A program made the translations under genes and the position numbers. The notes under the pieces are model-generated. The model saw nothing but the letters and a program-made list of their open reading frames with translations. It did not search any database and had not been told where the DNA came from. From Allorhizobium pseudoryzae (GTDB lineage: Bacteria > Pseudomonadota > Alphaproteobacteria > Rhizobiales > Rhizobiaceae): DNA of 64,000 bases. This document shows positions 8,269 to 16,581 of the stretch, one piece after another (the first letter of the stretch is position 1; the number at the start of each line of letters is the position of its first letter). The stretch spans positions 2,000,001 to 2,064,000 of the forward strand of contig NZ_CP049241.1 of NCBI RefSeq assembly GCF_011046245.1. The letters are read 5' to 3'.

Positions 8269-9810
8269 ATGACGGCCCATATCCTTGTTGTCGATGATGA
8301 TCCGGTCCAGCGCCGCCTGTTGAAGAATGCGGTGGAGCGCTATGGCCATGTTGCCCATGTGGCGGAAAACGGTCGTCTTGCGCTGGAGTTCCTGAAGCGG
8401 AACCGTCGCCAGATCAACGTGATCGTCCTCGATCTGATGATGCCGGAGCTCGACGGGCTCGGCTTTCTCCAGGCCGCCGGCGAGATGGCGCTGGAAATTC
8501 CCGTCATCGTCCAGACCGGGCAGGGCGGCATCGAAACGGTGGTGCAGGCCATGCGCGCCGGTGCGTTCGATTTTGTCGTGAAGCCGGTCTCACCGGAGCG
8601 GATCGCCGCCTCCATCGCCAATGCGCTGAAGGTCGATCACCGCGAAAGCAAGGTGAAGGCGGTCCGCAAGACGAAGGGTGGCAGCGTCAGCTTCGGCGAT
8701 ATCGTTTCGGCAAGCCCGGACATGCTGCGGGTCATCGATCTTGCCCAGCGCGCCTCGCAATCGAATATCCCGGTGGTCCTGGAAGGTGAATCGGGTGTCG
8801 GCAAGGAAATGATCGCCCGCGCCATCCAGGCGAGCGGCGAGCGTGCCAACAAGCCGTTCATCACCGTCAACTGTGGTGCGATCCCGGCCAATCTGGTGGA
8901 AAGCATCCTGTTCGGCCACGAGAAGGGTGCCTTTACCGGGGCTACCGAACGGCATACCGGCAAGTTCATGGAAGCCGATGGCGGAACACTGTTTCTCGAC
9001 GAGATCGGCGATCTGCCGCTCGATGTGCAGGTGAAACTGCTGCGGGCCGTGCAGCAGGGAGAAATCGAAACGGTCGGCGCCGCCAAGGTGCAGAAGGTCG
9101 ATGTGCGCCTGATCTCGGCGACCAACAAGGACCTGATCGAGGAGGTTCGCGCCGGACGGTTCCGCGAGGACCTTTATTACCGCCTCAACGTCTTCCCGAT
9201 CACCATCCCGGCGCTGCGCCGCCGCAAGGAGGACATCCCGCATCTGGCGCGTGTCTTCACCGAGCGGTTTTCGGCGGAGCAGAAGCTGGATCGCACGCTG
9301 CAGGTCGGTGCCGGCGCCATGGCGCTGCTCACCTCCTATGACTGGCCGGGCAACATCCGCCAGCTGGAAAACGCGGTGTTCCGCGCCGTCGTGCTTGCCG
9401 AAGGACCGGACCTGACGGAGAAGGATTTCCCGCAGATTGCCGCCCAGGTGCCGGACTACCAGAGCCAGGAACTGCTGGCGACGGCGGTTGTGCCGATCGA
9501 AGACATCGAGAGCGAGGACGATGCCGATCAGCGGTCGATGTCGGACATGCTGCGCGCCGCACGGGCCGAAGCCGCCCGTTCGATGCAGATGTTTGGCGGT
9601 CCCGAAAATGTGATCGTCAGCACCGATGACAGCGGCGACGTGCGCAAACTGGCGGATGTGGAGGAAGAGCTGATACGCTTCGCGCTCAAGTTCTACCGAG
9701 GCCAGATGAGCCAGGTGGCCCGCAAGCTCGGCATTGGAAGATCAACGCTTTACCGCAAACTCAAGGATTATGGGATAGACCCTGACGACCCTTTGAAGGA
9801 GGCGGCGTGA
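8269..9810 (+). CDS. Sigma-54-type response regulator (receiver, AAA+, Fis HTH)
   Basis: This 513-aa NtrC-family regulator has a receiver domain at residues 1-120 with phosphoacceptor D55 (VIVLDLMMPELDG) and a conserved lysine in DFVVKPVSPER. A AAA+ domain follows with Walker A GESGVGKE, the sigma-54 contact loop GAFTGA in FGHEKGAFTGA, and Walker B GGTLFLDEIGDL. A C-terminal Fis-type helix-turn-helix reads VARKLGIGRSTLYRKLKDYG. It should activate sigma-54 promoters after phosphorylation. An acidic linker (IEDIESEDDADQ) separates AAA+ and HTH. No histidine kinase is encoded nearby, so it is an orphan in this window and its regulon is unknown. The next gene encodes a DUF882 protein but need not be a target. 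Confidence 0.92.
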   Translation: MTAHILVVDDDPVQRRLLKNAVERYGHVAHVAENGRLALEFLKRNRRQINVIVLDLMMPELDGLGFLQAAGEMALEIPVIVQTGQGGIETVVQAMRAGAFDFVVKPVSPERIAASIANALKVDHRESKVKAVRKTKGGSVSFGDIVSASPDMLRVIDLAQRASQSNIPVVLEGESGVGKEMIARAIQASGERANKPFITVNCGAIPANLVESILFGHEKGAFTGATERHTGKFMEADGGTLFLDEIGDLPLDVQVKLLRAVQQGEIETVGAAKVQKVDVRLISATNKDLIEEVRAGRFREDLYYRLNVFPITIPALRRRKEDIPHLARVFTERFSAEQKLDRTLQVGAGAMALLTSYDWPGNIRQLENAVFRAVVLAEGPDLTEKDFPQIAAQVPDYQSQELLATAVVPIEDIESEDDADQRSMSDMLRAARAEAARSMQMFGGPENVIVSTDDSGDVRKLADVEEELIRFALKFYRGQMSQVARKLGIGRSTLYRKLKDYGIDPDDPLKEAA

Positions 9811-9948
9811 GCCCCGCGCCGCCTCGAAACCCCAACCAAAGGTAAACGCCTCGGAGCGGGCGTTCACTTTCAAGCAAGGATGTTCTGATACTGACCGTCA
9901 ACCATTCGGTAGTGATTTGTTGACTATCAAAGAAATGCTTGTGCATGT

Positions 9949-11943
9949 GTGGCACATTTGCCATCGTGTAACCGCAATTCACGGTCATGTGAGGCAATAC
10001 CGTACGTTGCCTGTCAGACGGGGATAGACTTGCCGTATCAGTATGCAGAATCAACGCCTTCGGGTGACAGCGGATGGCGACCTGCGGCTCGCTTGTTCAA
10101 GTGTCTCGCAAAGCGTGCCACGGCGGCCTTGGCGTCTCTTGCGCTGGTGGCGTCTCTTGCCAGCTTTCCCAGCCAGACGGCCTCTGCCGCGGGGGAAACC
10201 CGCAGCCTGAAGCTTTATTTCGTTCACACCGGCGAACGGGAAGAAATCACCTTCAAGCGCAACGGGCGTTATGATCCGAAGGGCCTGCAGGAGATCAACC
10301 GCTTCCTGCGCGACTGGCGTCGAAACGAGCCGACGAAGATGGATCCGCGGCTGTTCGATCTCGTCTGGGAAGTCTACCGGCGCGTCGGTGCCTCCGATTA
10401 CATTCACGTCGTCTCCGCCTATCGCTCGCCGGCCACCAACGGCATGCTGCGCACGCGCACCAAGGGTGTCGCGAAGAACAGCCAGCACATGCTGGGCAAG
10501 GCGATGGATTTTTTCATTCCGGGCGTGAAACTGGCCACGCTGCGCGCCACCGCCATGCAGTTGCAGGTCGGCGGTGTCGGCTATTATCCGACCTCCGGTT
10601 CGCCTTTCGTGCATCTCGACGTCGGCAGCGTCCGCGCCTGGCCACGCATGTCGCGCCAGGAACTGGTCAAGCTCTTCCCGAACGGCAATACCATGCACCT
10701 GCCGGCCGATGGTCAGCCGCTGCCGGGCTATGAGCAGGCGGTCGCCGATTACAAGCGTCGCGTCGGCGCAAGCTCCATTCAGGTGGCGAGCACCGCCGGC
10801 AGCGCGCCCGCCTCGTCTTCCAGCCGCAAGCCGACCAATCTCTTTGCCATGCTGTTTGGCAATAGCGGCGACGAGGATGAAGATGCCGATGCCATTGCGG
10901 CGCCGAGCAATGTACCGGAGCGTCCATCGGCGCCGGTGCGCCCGGCAGCGCGAGAGCCGGCTGAGGCACCGGTCTTGGTGGCGGAAGCTGCACCTGTCAA
11001 ACCCGAAATTGTCGCCATGCCGGAAGTCGGTGCGCCCGTTCCGTTGTCGCGTCCGGCCTTCCGCGCCGATCCGGCAGCCCCTGGCCTGACGGCACTCTAT
11101 TCGCAGCCGCAGAGCACCGCCCAGGAAGCGATTGCGGCGGTGATGCCGGCCACGCCCGCAACGCCGACCGCACGACCCGATCTGCCGGCACCCGCTGCGG
11201 TTGATCTTGCAAGCCTCACCGTTCCGGTGCCGACGCTGCTGGGCCCGCGTGGTCTGAAGGGCGATGCACAAACCTCTCCGGTCCAGACCGCCTCGCTTGC
11301 TGCTGCGCCGGTCGAGAATGAACTTCTGGCGGCCGTGCCGCTCCCGGCGCTTCGTCCCGAACCGGCCGCTCCCCGCGGCGGCGAACTCGTGGCTGTCGCT
11401 GCGCCTGTTGCGACCCCGTCTGCACCTGTCGTTGAGCAGGCAAAATCGGAAGCGGACAAGCAGGCGCTGACGCCTGAACTTCTGGCCGAGCTGGCCCGCA
11501 GTGCCGGTTATACGCCGACCCCGCCGCCCAAACCGGCTCCCCGTGCACCGAGCGCACCGGCGCAGCAGGAGGTCGCGCTGGCGACGCCGAGCACGGTTAC
11601 GCAAGGCTCGTCGGGCATGGTCTTCAATGACGGTTTCGACATGCCGAAACCGGCAGCCCAGCCGGCTCAGCCGACCAAGGTGGTCAAGGGTGGTGCCGTA
11701 TCCAAGCTCGGTGGCCGTCCGGCCAATCCCGGCACCAAAGTGCTGACGGGCGATACGCTGGCGCAGTGGGCGCTCGCCAACAAGCGCTCGGATGCGGTGG
11801 CCTCCACCAAGGCGCCGCGCATGTTGGTGCGGGCACTGTCGACCGACGTTTCTGCTGGCTATAGCGGTGGTTTCCGCCCCGTGTCGGAGGCGGTGGCGAT
11901 CGATCCCAATCGTTTCAGCGGCGCAAACCAGCCGAAACCCTGA
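9949..11943 (+). CDS. Secreted DUF882 (peptidase M15-like) protein with long Pro/Ala-rich tail
   Basis: The open frame from ATG 9949 gives 664 aa, but the true start may be a TTG at 10030 or 10093, because the signal peptide (RATAALASLALVASLASF, cleavage near QTASA) would then be N-terminal. The folded domain (about residues 85-260) has the M15-type zinc motif KNSQHMLGKAMDF with H180 and D187, and a second histidine H222 in FVHLDVG, as in YcbK-like murein peptidases. Residues 270-600 are low complexity, rich in Pro, Ala and Val, and probably span the periplasm. A cell-wall hydrolase role is inferred from the family; the substrate is not known. A strong terminator follows. Confidence 0.85.
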   Translation: MAHLPSCNRNSRSCEAIPYVACQTGIDLPYQYAESTPSGDSGWRPAARLFKCLAKRATAALASLALVASLASFPSQTASAAGETRSLKLYFVHTGEREEITFKRNGRYDPKGLQEINRFLRDWRRNEPTKMDPRLFDLVWEVYRRVGASDYIHVVSAYRSPATNGMLRTRTKGVAKNSQHMLGKAMDFFIPGVKLATLRATAMQLQVGGVGYYPTSGSPFVHLDVGSVRAWPRMSRQELVKLFPNGNTMHLPADGQPLPGYEQAVADYKRRVGASSIQVASTAGSAPASSSSRKPTNLFAMLFGNSGDEDEDADAIAAPSNVPERPSAPVRPAAREPAEAPVLVAEAAPVKPEIVAMPEVGAPVPLSRPAFRADPAAPGLTALYSQPQSTAQEAIAAVMPATPATPTARPDLPAPAAVDLASLTVPVPTLLGPRGLKGDAQTSPVQTASLAAAPVENELLAAVPLPALRPEPAAPRGGELVAVAAPVATPSAPVVEQAKSEADKQALTPELLAELARSAGYTPTPPPKPAPRAPSAPAQQEVALATPSTVTQGSSGMVFNDGFDMPKPAAQPAQPTKVVKGGAVSKLGGRPANPGTKVLTGDTLAQWALANKRSDAVASTKAPRMLVRALSTDVSAGYSGGFRPVSEAVAIDPNRFSGANQPKP

Positions 11944-11969
11944 GACAGTCATTCTCATCCAGAACGAAC

Positions 11970-12006
11970 AAGGCCCGCCGGTGATCACGCCGGCGGGCCT
12001 TGTCTG
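11970..12006 (+). terminator. Intrinsic terminator of the DUF882 gene
   Basis: AAGGCCCGCCGG at 11970-11981 pairs perfectly with CCGGCGGGCCTT at 11990-12001 around an 8-base loop and is followed by TGTCTGTT. It begins 26 bp after the DUF882 stop codon. Confidence 0.85.
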
Positions 12007-12058
12007 TTCCTTGCCCGCCGCGTTTCTATCCCGCCACGGGTGAGCGCGGTTTGCGCCT

Positions 12059-12319
12059 TTATTCCATGCCGAGCGCGGCCATGTAGGTCTGGAGGATGGT
12101 CTCTTCCTCCATGCGCTCGTTGGCGTCCTTCTTGCGCAGACGGATGATCGTCTTCATCGCCTTGGTGTCGTAGCCGCGGCCCTTGGCTTCACCGAACACG
12201 TCCTTGATGTCGTCGGCGATCGTCTGCTTTTCTTCTTCCAGGCGTTCGATCCGCTCGATGAACTGGCGCAGTTCGGCGGCTGCAACGTTGACTTCCCCGG
12301 TCGTTGCCACTTCTTCCAT
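12059..12319 (-). CDS. gapR: GapR family nucleoid-associated protein (DUF2312)
   Basis: This 86-aa protein reads [20 protein letters not shown] and continues with the conserved DUF2312 core ([33 protein letters not shown]). In Caulobacter the family member GapR binds overtwisted DNA ahead of forks and polymerases and helps topoisomerases. I chose the ATG at 12319 because it has an AGAGGAA ribosome site just upstream and gives the family's usual length; the open frame continues upstream without conservation. It is convergent with the DUF882 gene. High confidence for the family. Confidence 0.92.
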   Translation of the reverse strand: MEEVATTGEVNVAAAELRQFIERIERLEEEKQTIADDIKDVFGEAKGRGYDTKAMKTIIRLRKKDANERMEEETILQTYMAALGME

Positions 12320-12493
12320 GGGTCGTTCCTCTTGCTTGGCCGGGCTGCGGACACAATCCTGTCCCGTGTGGCGCGGCCATATCGGTGGGTTGATGATGAA
12401 TGGGTTCCGGAGGCTGGCAGTGCCGGTCTCCGAGGGTGGCTTCACCTGCCGCGAAGTCTCGGCAAGGTCAAGGCGTATTCGGACGCGGGCGCG

Positions 12494-12808
12494 TCATTTG
12501 TGCGGGTTGTTGTCCGCAAATGCGGCTTTCTGCGCGTCACTCGCCTCGGCCTGGTGGCGGCTTTTCCACTCCTCGTAGGGCATGCCGTAGACGATCTCGC
12601 GCGAGGTTTCCTTGTCCAAGGGAACGCCGGCCTCTTCGGCGGCCTCCCGGTACCAGTTCGACAGGCAGTTGCGGCAGAAGCCGGCAAGGTTCATCAGGTC
12701 GATGTTCTGCACGTCGTGCCGGTCCCTGAGATGGGCGACCAGCCGGCGAAAGGCTGCCGCTTCGAAAGCTATGCGCTGCTCGTCAGTCATGTCGGTCGTC
12801 TGGGCCAT
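12494..12808 (-). CDS. DUF1244 domain protein
   Basis: This 104-aa protein starts MAQTTDMTDEQRIAFEAAAF. It carries the conserved DUF1244 core, including FRRLVAHLRDRHDVQNIDLM, the cysteine pair in LAGFCRNCLSNWY, and YGMPYEEWKSRHQ. The CxxC-like pair (CRNC) suggests metal or redox chemistry, but no function is established. The ATG at 12808 has a GGAG site about 9 bases upstream. It begins 19 bp downstream of the N-formylglutamate amidohydrolase gene on the same strand, so the two are probably cotranscribed. Confidence 0.88.
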   Translation of the reverse strand: MAQTTDMTDEQRIAFEAAAFRRLVAHLRDRHDVQNIDLMNLAGFCRNCLSNWYREAAEEAGVPLDKETSREIVYGMPYEEWKSRHQAEASDAQKAAFADNNPHK

Positions 12809-12827
12809 GAGGTGGTCTCCTGTCTTC

Positions 12828-13625
12828 TCATCCGGCGGGGTAGGGGCCGGTGCGCGAGGCAAATCGCTGGTATTCGTGCAGTGCCGGGTCCGCGTTCAGG
12901 GAGGCGAAGATCGGCGCCAGACGCTCCGCCCACGTGCTGATGCCGTTGTCGTCGCCGATCAGGTCCTGGCGCACCTCCAACAATGCATGCGGTATGCCCT
13001 TCATCATGCAGTGGCGATACATGGTATCGTTCTTCAGCGCCCCGTCATAGGGCTCATTGTCGCCGATCAGGAGGTCGGTGTCCGCCGCCAGCCTCTCGAT
13101 CAGCGGCCGGACGGCACGAGGATCGTTGTCCCAGAGGACCGCGGCATGCCAGGGGCGCGGCACGCCCTTCCAGGCGGGCGTATAGGAATGCAGCGACAGC
13201 ACGAGCGGCGCCCTGCCGCAGGCTTCAGCGACTGCCGTGATTTCGCGCTCGACCGCGTCATGATAAGGCCGGTGGTAGGATTGAAGCCGGTGCTGCCATT
13301 GCGCATCCGTGATCGGATGGTTGCCGGGAATGATCGCGCCGTCGGAGATCTTCATGATCAGCGTCGGGTCGTCCTCGCCACGGTTCGGATCGATCAACAG
13401 GCGCGAAAAGGTCGACATGACCGCCGGCACGCCGAGGCGGGCTGCGAGTTGCCGCGTCAGCCCCTCCACGCCGATGTCATAGGCGATATGCCGGCTGAAG
13501 ACGCTCTCCTTAAGCCCCAGCGTTCCATATTCCTGTGGAAGACTGTTCTTCGCATGGTCGGCCAGAAGCACCATGCCGCTGTCACGATTGCCTTGTATCA
13601 GTTCGAAGGAAGGGAAAGACTGCAT
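12828..13625 (-). CDS. N-formylglutamate amidohydrolase family protein
   Basis: This 265-aa protein starts MQSFPSFELIQGN at 13625. It has the family motifs VLLADHAKNSLP (metal-site Asp/His), FSRLLIDPNRGEDDP and APLVLSLHSYTPAW, and ends with LEVRQDLIGDD. Characterised relatives hydrolyse N-formyl-L-glutamate (last step of one histidine degradation route) or related formyl/acyl amino acids. No hut genes are nearby, so the physiological substrate is uncertain. The frame is open to 13688, but the ATG at 13625 starts just before the conserved region. Confidence 0.87.
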   Translation of the reverse strand: MQSFPSFELIQGNRDSGMVLLADHAKNSLPQEYGTLGLKESVFSRHIAYDIGVEGLTRQLAARLGVPAVMSTFSRLLIDPNRGEDDPTLIMKISDGAIIPGNHPITDAQWQHRLQSYHRPYHDAVEREITAVAEACGRAPLVLSLHSYTPAWKGVPRPWHAAVLWDNDPRAVRPLIERLAADTDLLIGDNEPYDGALKNDTMYRHCMMKGIPHALLEVRQDLIGDDNGISTWAERLAPIFASLNADPALHEYQRFASRTGPYPAG

Positions 13626-13780
13626 TGCGCCACGCCGGAGAAGACTTGAGACAGAGCCCTGATGACATGGGGATGCGGTTCGGTGCAAGCGTCACTTGCC
13701 TTCTGTCAAGCAAGACCTTGGAGAATATAATCGATTTGATTTCATTGACTTTCGCGAGTGAGCGGGCGAAGACAGTGCAG

Positions 13781-14278
13781 ATGAACCCTCATGGAGTCCC
13801 AACGGAAGCCGTGTCGAAAAGCCTTTTGTCTCTTCTTTCCCTGCGCCTCGTGCCGTCGCTTGCCTTTGCGATGGTCAGCGTTCCCGTTTTCGGTTTTGCC
13901 AGCGTCGCGCACGCCGATTTTCGTGTCTGCAACGGCACGCAGAATCTCGTCGGTGTCGCCATCGGCTACCGGGCCAGCGAAGGCTGGATCTCGGAAGGCT
14001 GGTGGCAGGTGCCTGCCTCGAGCTGCGCCACGCTGATCGAAGGCGAACTGCAGTCCCGCTACTACTATCTCTATGCGGAGGATGCGGCCCGGGGCGGCCG
14101 TTGGACCGGCGACATCAACATGTGCGTCGCCGAAAACGAGTTCAAGATCGTCGGCGTCGACGATTGTTTCGCCCGCGGCTACCAGCGCATGGGGTTCAAG
14201 GAATATGACACCGGCCGTCAGGGCAGCTGGATGGTCCAGCTTTCTGACACGCCGGCCGCGCAAGAAGGCCAGAATTGA
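13781..14278 (+). CDS. DUF1036 secreted protein
   Basis: From the ATG at 13781 this is a 165-aa protein. A signal peptide (RLVPSLAFAMVSVPVFGF, cleavage after ASVAHA) precedes a DUF1036 domain starting DFRVCNGTQNLVGVAIGYRA and containing SEGWISEGWWQV and GRWTGDINMCVAENEFKI. A GTG at 13811 is an alternative start that still keeps the signal peptide. The stop codon overlaps the pyk start by one base (TGATG), so it is probably cotranscribed and translationally coupled with pyruvate kinase, an arrangement common in rhizobia. The molecular function of DUF1036 is unknown; four or so cysteines suggest disulfides. Confidence 0.85.
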   Translation: MNPHGVPTEAVSKSLLSLLSLRLVPSLAFAMVSVPVFGFASVAHADFRVCNGTQNLVGVAIGYRASEGWISEGWWQVPASSCATLIEGELQSRYYYLYAEDAARGGRWTGDINMCVAENEFKIVGVDDCFARGYQRMGFKEYDTGRQGSWMVQLSDTPAAQEGQN

Positions 14279-15717
14279 TGAAGCGAAACCGCAAAGTAAA
14301 AATCCTCGCCACCCTCGGCCCGGCCTCTTCCGAAGAGGCGATGATCGAGAAGCTGCACCTGGCAGGCGCCGACCTCTTCCGCATCAACATGAGCCATGCC
14401 AGCCATGACCTGATGCGCACCCTGATCGAGCGCATCCGCTCCGTCGAGGCCCGCAACGGCCGCCCGATCGGCATCCTCGCCGACCTGCAGGGCCCGAAAC
14501 TGCGCGTCGGCAAGTTCGCCGACACCAAGGTGACGCTGGAGCCCGGCCAGACCTTCACGCTCGACAACAAGGACGTGCCCGGCGACAAGACCCGCGTCTT
14601 CCTGCCGCATCCGGAAATCCTCGAGGCCGTCAAGGCCGGCGACCGGCTGCTGATCGATGACGGCAAGCTGCACCTGCGCGCTGAGAAGGCCGACGGCAAG
14701 AGCATCGTCTGCACGGTCGTTGCCGGCACCTCGATCTCCGACCGCAAGGGCGTCAGCCTGCCGGATACGCTGCTCGGCGTCGGCGTTCTGACCGACAAGG
14801 ACCGCGCCGATCTCGATGCCGTTCTGGCGACGAACCAGGTGGACTGGGTGGCGCTCTCTTTCGTCCAGCGCCCGGAAGACCTGGCCGAAGTGCGGAAAAT
14901 TTCCAAGGGCCGCGTCGGCCTGATGTCGAAGATCGAGAAGCCGCAGGCGATCGAGCGCATCGAGGAAATCATCGAGCTGTCGGATGCGCTGATGGTGGCG
15001 CGTGGCGATCTCGGTGTCGAAATGCCGCTGGAAGCGGTGCCCGGCCTGCAGAAGCAGCTGACGCGCGCATGTCGCCGCGCCGGCAAGCCGGTCGTCGTCG
15101 CGACCCAGATGCTGGAATCGATGATCACCGCCGCGGTGCCGACCCGTGCCGAAGTTTCCGACGTCGCGACCGCAGTTTTTGAAGGTGCGGATGCGGTGAT
15201 GCTCTCGGCGGAATCGGCGTCCGGCCAGTATCCGGTCGAGGCGGTCTCCACCATGGCCTCCATCGCCACCAAGGTGGAGCAGGATCCGTATTATTCGAAC
15301 ATCATCTATGCGCAGCGCCCGCAGCCGGAAGCGACCGGCGCCGACGCCATTTCGCTTGCCGCCCGCCAGATTGCCGAGACGCTGAAGCTGCAGGCGATCG
15401 TCACCTACACCTCGTCCGGCAATACCGGTCTGCGCGCCTCGCGCGAGCGCCCGCAGGTGCCGATCATCGCGCTCTCGCCGATCGTCCAGACGGCGCGCCG
15501 CCTGTCGGTCTGCTGGGGCCTGCACTGCGTGGTGGCGCAAGAGCCGACGGATCTCGACGACATGGTCAACAAGGCCTGCCGCATCGTCGCCTCCGAAGGT
15601 TTTGGCAAGCCGGGCGACCGCATCATCATCTCCGCCGGTGTTCCCCTCGGCACGCCGGGTGCCACCAACATGCTGCGCATGGCCTATATCGGCCCGGACG
15701 GCCAGTCGGGCGTGTGA
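14278..15717 (+). CDS. pyk: Pyruvate kinase
   Basis: This 479-aa enzyme converts phosphoenolpyruvate and ADP to pyruvate and ATP. Visible landmarks are KILATLGPASS and FRINMSHASHD at the N-terminus, LQGPKLRVGKF, the catalytic region LMSKIEKPQAIERI, the metal/substrate site ARGDLGVEMPLEAVPGLQK and VATQMLESM, with the C-terminal domain ending LGTPGATNMLRMAYI. I use the ATG at 14278, which overlaps the DUF1036 stop, rather than the TTG one codon upstream. A strong hairpin terminator follows at 15742. Confidence 0.96.
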   Translation: MKRNRKVKILATLGPASSEEAMIEKLHLAGADLFRINMSHASHDLMRTLIERIRSVEARNGRPIGILADLQGPKLRVGKFADTKVTLEPGQTFTLDNKDVPGDKTRVFLPHPEILEAVKAGDRLLIDDGKLHLRAEKADGKSIVCTVVAGTSISDRKGVSLPDTLLGVGVLTDKDRADLDAVLATNQVDWVALSFVQRPEDLAEVRKISKGRVGLMSKIEKPQAIERIEEIIELSDALMVARGDLGVEMPLEAVPGLQKQLTRACRRAGKPVVVATQMLESMITAAVPTRAEVSDVATAVFEGADAVMLSAESASGQYPVEAVSTMASIATKVEQDPYYSNIIYAQRPQPEATGADAISLAARQIAETLKLQAIVTYTSSGNTGLRASRERPQVPIIALSPIVQTARRLSVCWGLHCVVAQEPTDLDDMVNKACRIVASEGFGKPGDRIIISAGVPLGTPGATNMLRMAYIGPDGQSGV

Positions 15718-16148
15718 CGGCCGGTTAACGCCCGATATGAAGAGGGGGCTGTGGTCCAGCCCCCTTCGCCGCAATGCGGAACGCCGATCCAGTGCTCAAA
15801 CTTCGGATGAACGGCGTCCCGTTCAGGGCTTCCACGAACTGCCGATCGCTGCGGGTCGACCATCGCGAGTTCTCCGGCATTCTTCTTGAGTTTGTGCCCA
15901 AGCCGCCGCTTCTGCCGCTCGGCCTCACCGATGTCCGTCCGCTCGATCACGAACGGTGGAGAGTTGCCATCGATGAAGTCCTTCACCTCGGCATCTTTCC
16001 GGTAGGACAGATCGCTGGTGAGTTCGTCGTAGACAGCGTCAACAATGACAATCCGCATGTCCAGGTCGAGCAGGAGATGCAGCCGGTCTGCGACCCAGAG
16101 GCTGTTGATCGGACCTGCGTCAGGCAGGATGATCGTGCACCGCCTCAT
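15684..16148 (-). pseudogene. PIN-domain toxin, probably frameshifted and truncated
   Basis: The ATG at 16148 overlaps the antitoxin stop by four bases (ATGA), as in a toxin-antitoxin pair. The N-terminal part (CTIILPDAGPINSLWVADRL, VIVDAVYDELT) and KLKKNAGELAMVD resemble DUF3368-type PIN toxins. After that point the frame loses resemblance and runs through the pyk terminator into pyk itself, stopping at 15684. A neighbouring frame supplies FVEALNGTPFI, and the first frame then gives KFEHWIG, an order expected of an intact protein (GTPxx-[F]E). This suggests two small compensating indels. I therefore call it a decayed toxin; if expressed, it would be a 154-aa protein with a scrambled C-terminus. 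Confidence 0.6.
15742..15767 (+). terminator. Intrinsic terminator after pyk
   Basis: AGGGGGCTG (15743-15751) pairs with CAGCCCCCT (15757-15765) around TGGTC. It begins 26 bp after the pyk stop codon. The open frame of the facing toxin remnant reads straight through it, which supports the idea that the toxin's original 3' end is lost. Confidence 0.75.
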
Positions 16149-16477
16149 CCCATCCTCCAAAGCCTTGCAAAGGTGGCTGCCTGATTTTCAATGTCATGGG
16201 CCGGGGGAAGCGGCATGGGAAGGTCGGCATCTCCAAGCGCGACGAGCAGGTCGGCATAATCGCGAAGCCCAAGGCGGCGAACAGTTTCCCGCCGGGAGAG
16301 CAGTCCTTTGGAGTAGGCGAGAAGCGGGTCCTCCTCGGAGATGTCTCTTTCCGGTTCGGTTATTGCCTCAAAATGCTCGCGCACGATCGCGGTTATGGTG
16401 GTCCGGTTCTGCGCCGCGTAGGCCTTCACCTTGGCCACCAGTTCCTCTGGCAGATTCAGGGTCGTGTTCTTCAGCAT
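16145..16477 (-). CDS. Putative antitoxin of the PIN toxin locus
   Basis: This 110-aa protein starts MLKNTTLNLPEELVAKVKAY at 16477. The N-terminal 40 residues look like a ribbon-helix-helix DNA-binding domain (beta strand NTTLNLPEE, then helices AKVKAYAAQNRTTITAIV). The middle and C-terminus (SKGLLSRRETVRRLGLRDYA) resemble antitoxins of this kind, which bind the toxin and repress their own promoter. It sits directly upstream of, and overlaps, the PIN toxin remnant. The frame is open to 16528, but the ATG at 16477 precedes the conserved strand. Confidence 0.7.
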   Translation of the reverse strand: MLKNTTLNLPEELVAKVKAYAAQNRTTITAIVREHFEAITEPERDISEEDPLLAYSKGLLSRRETVRRLGLRDYADLLVALGDADLPMPLPPAHDIENQAATFARLWRMG

Positions 16478-16581
16478 CGGCAAACCCTTCGTATGCGTCA
16501 CATATATATGTGAATTGGCGTGCCGCATAAAGCGTGTTGCTGTTGGTGCGTGCGGGAGGCGTCACGGCTGGCAGCAGGGTC

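Noticed and set aside
9950..9966. TGGCAC-containing sequence resembling a -24/-12 sigma-54 promoter before the DUF882 gene
   Set aside because: The spacing to the GC element is wrong (GG-N10 does not lead to GC), so it does not match the consensus.
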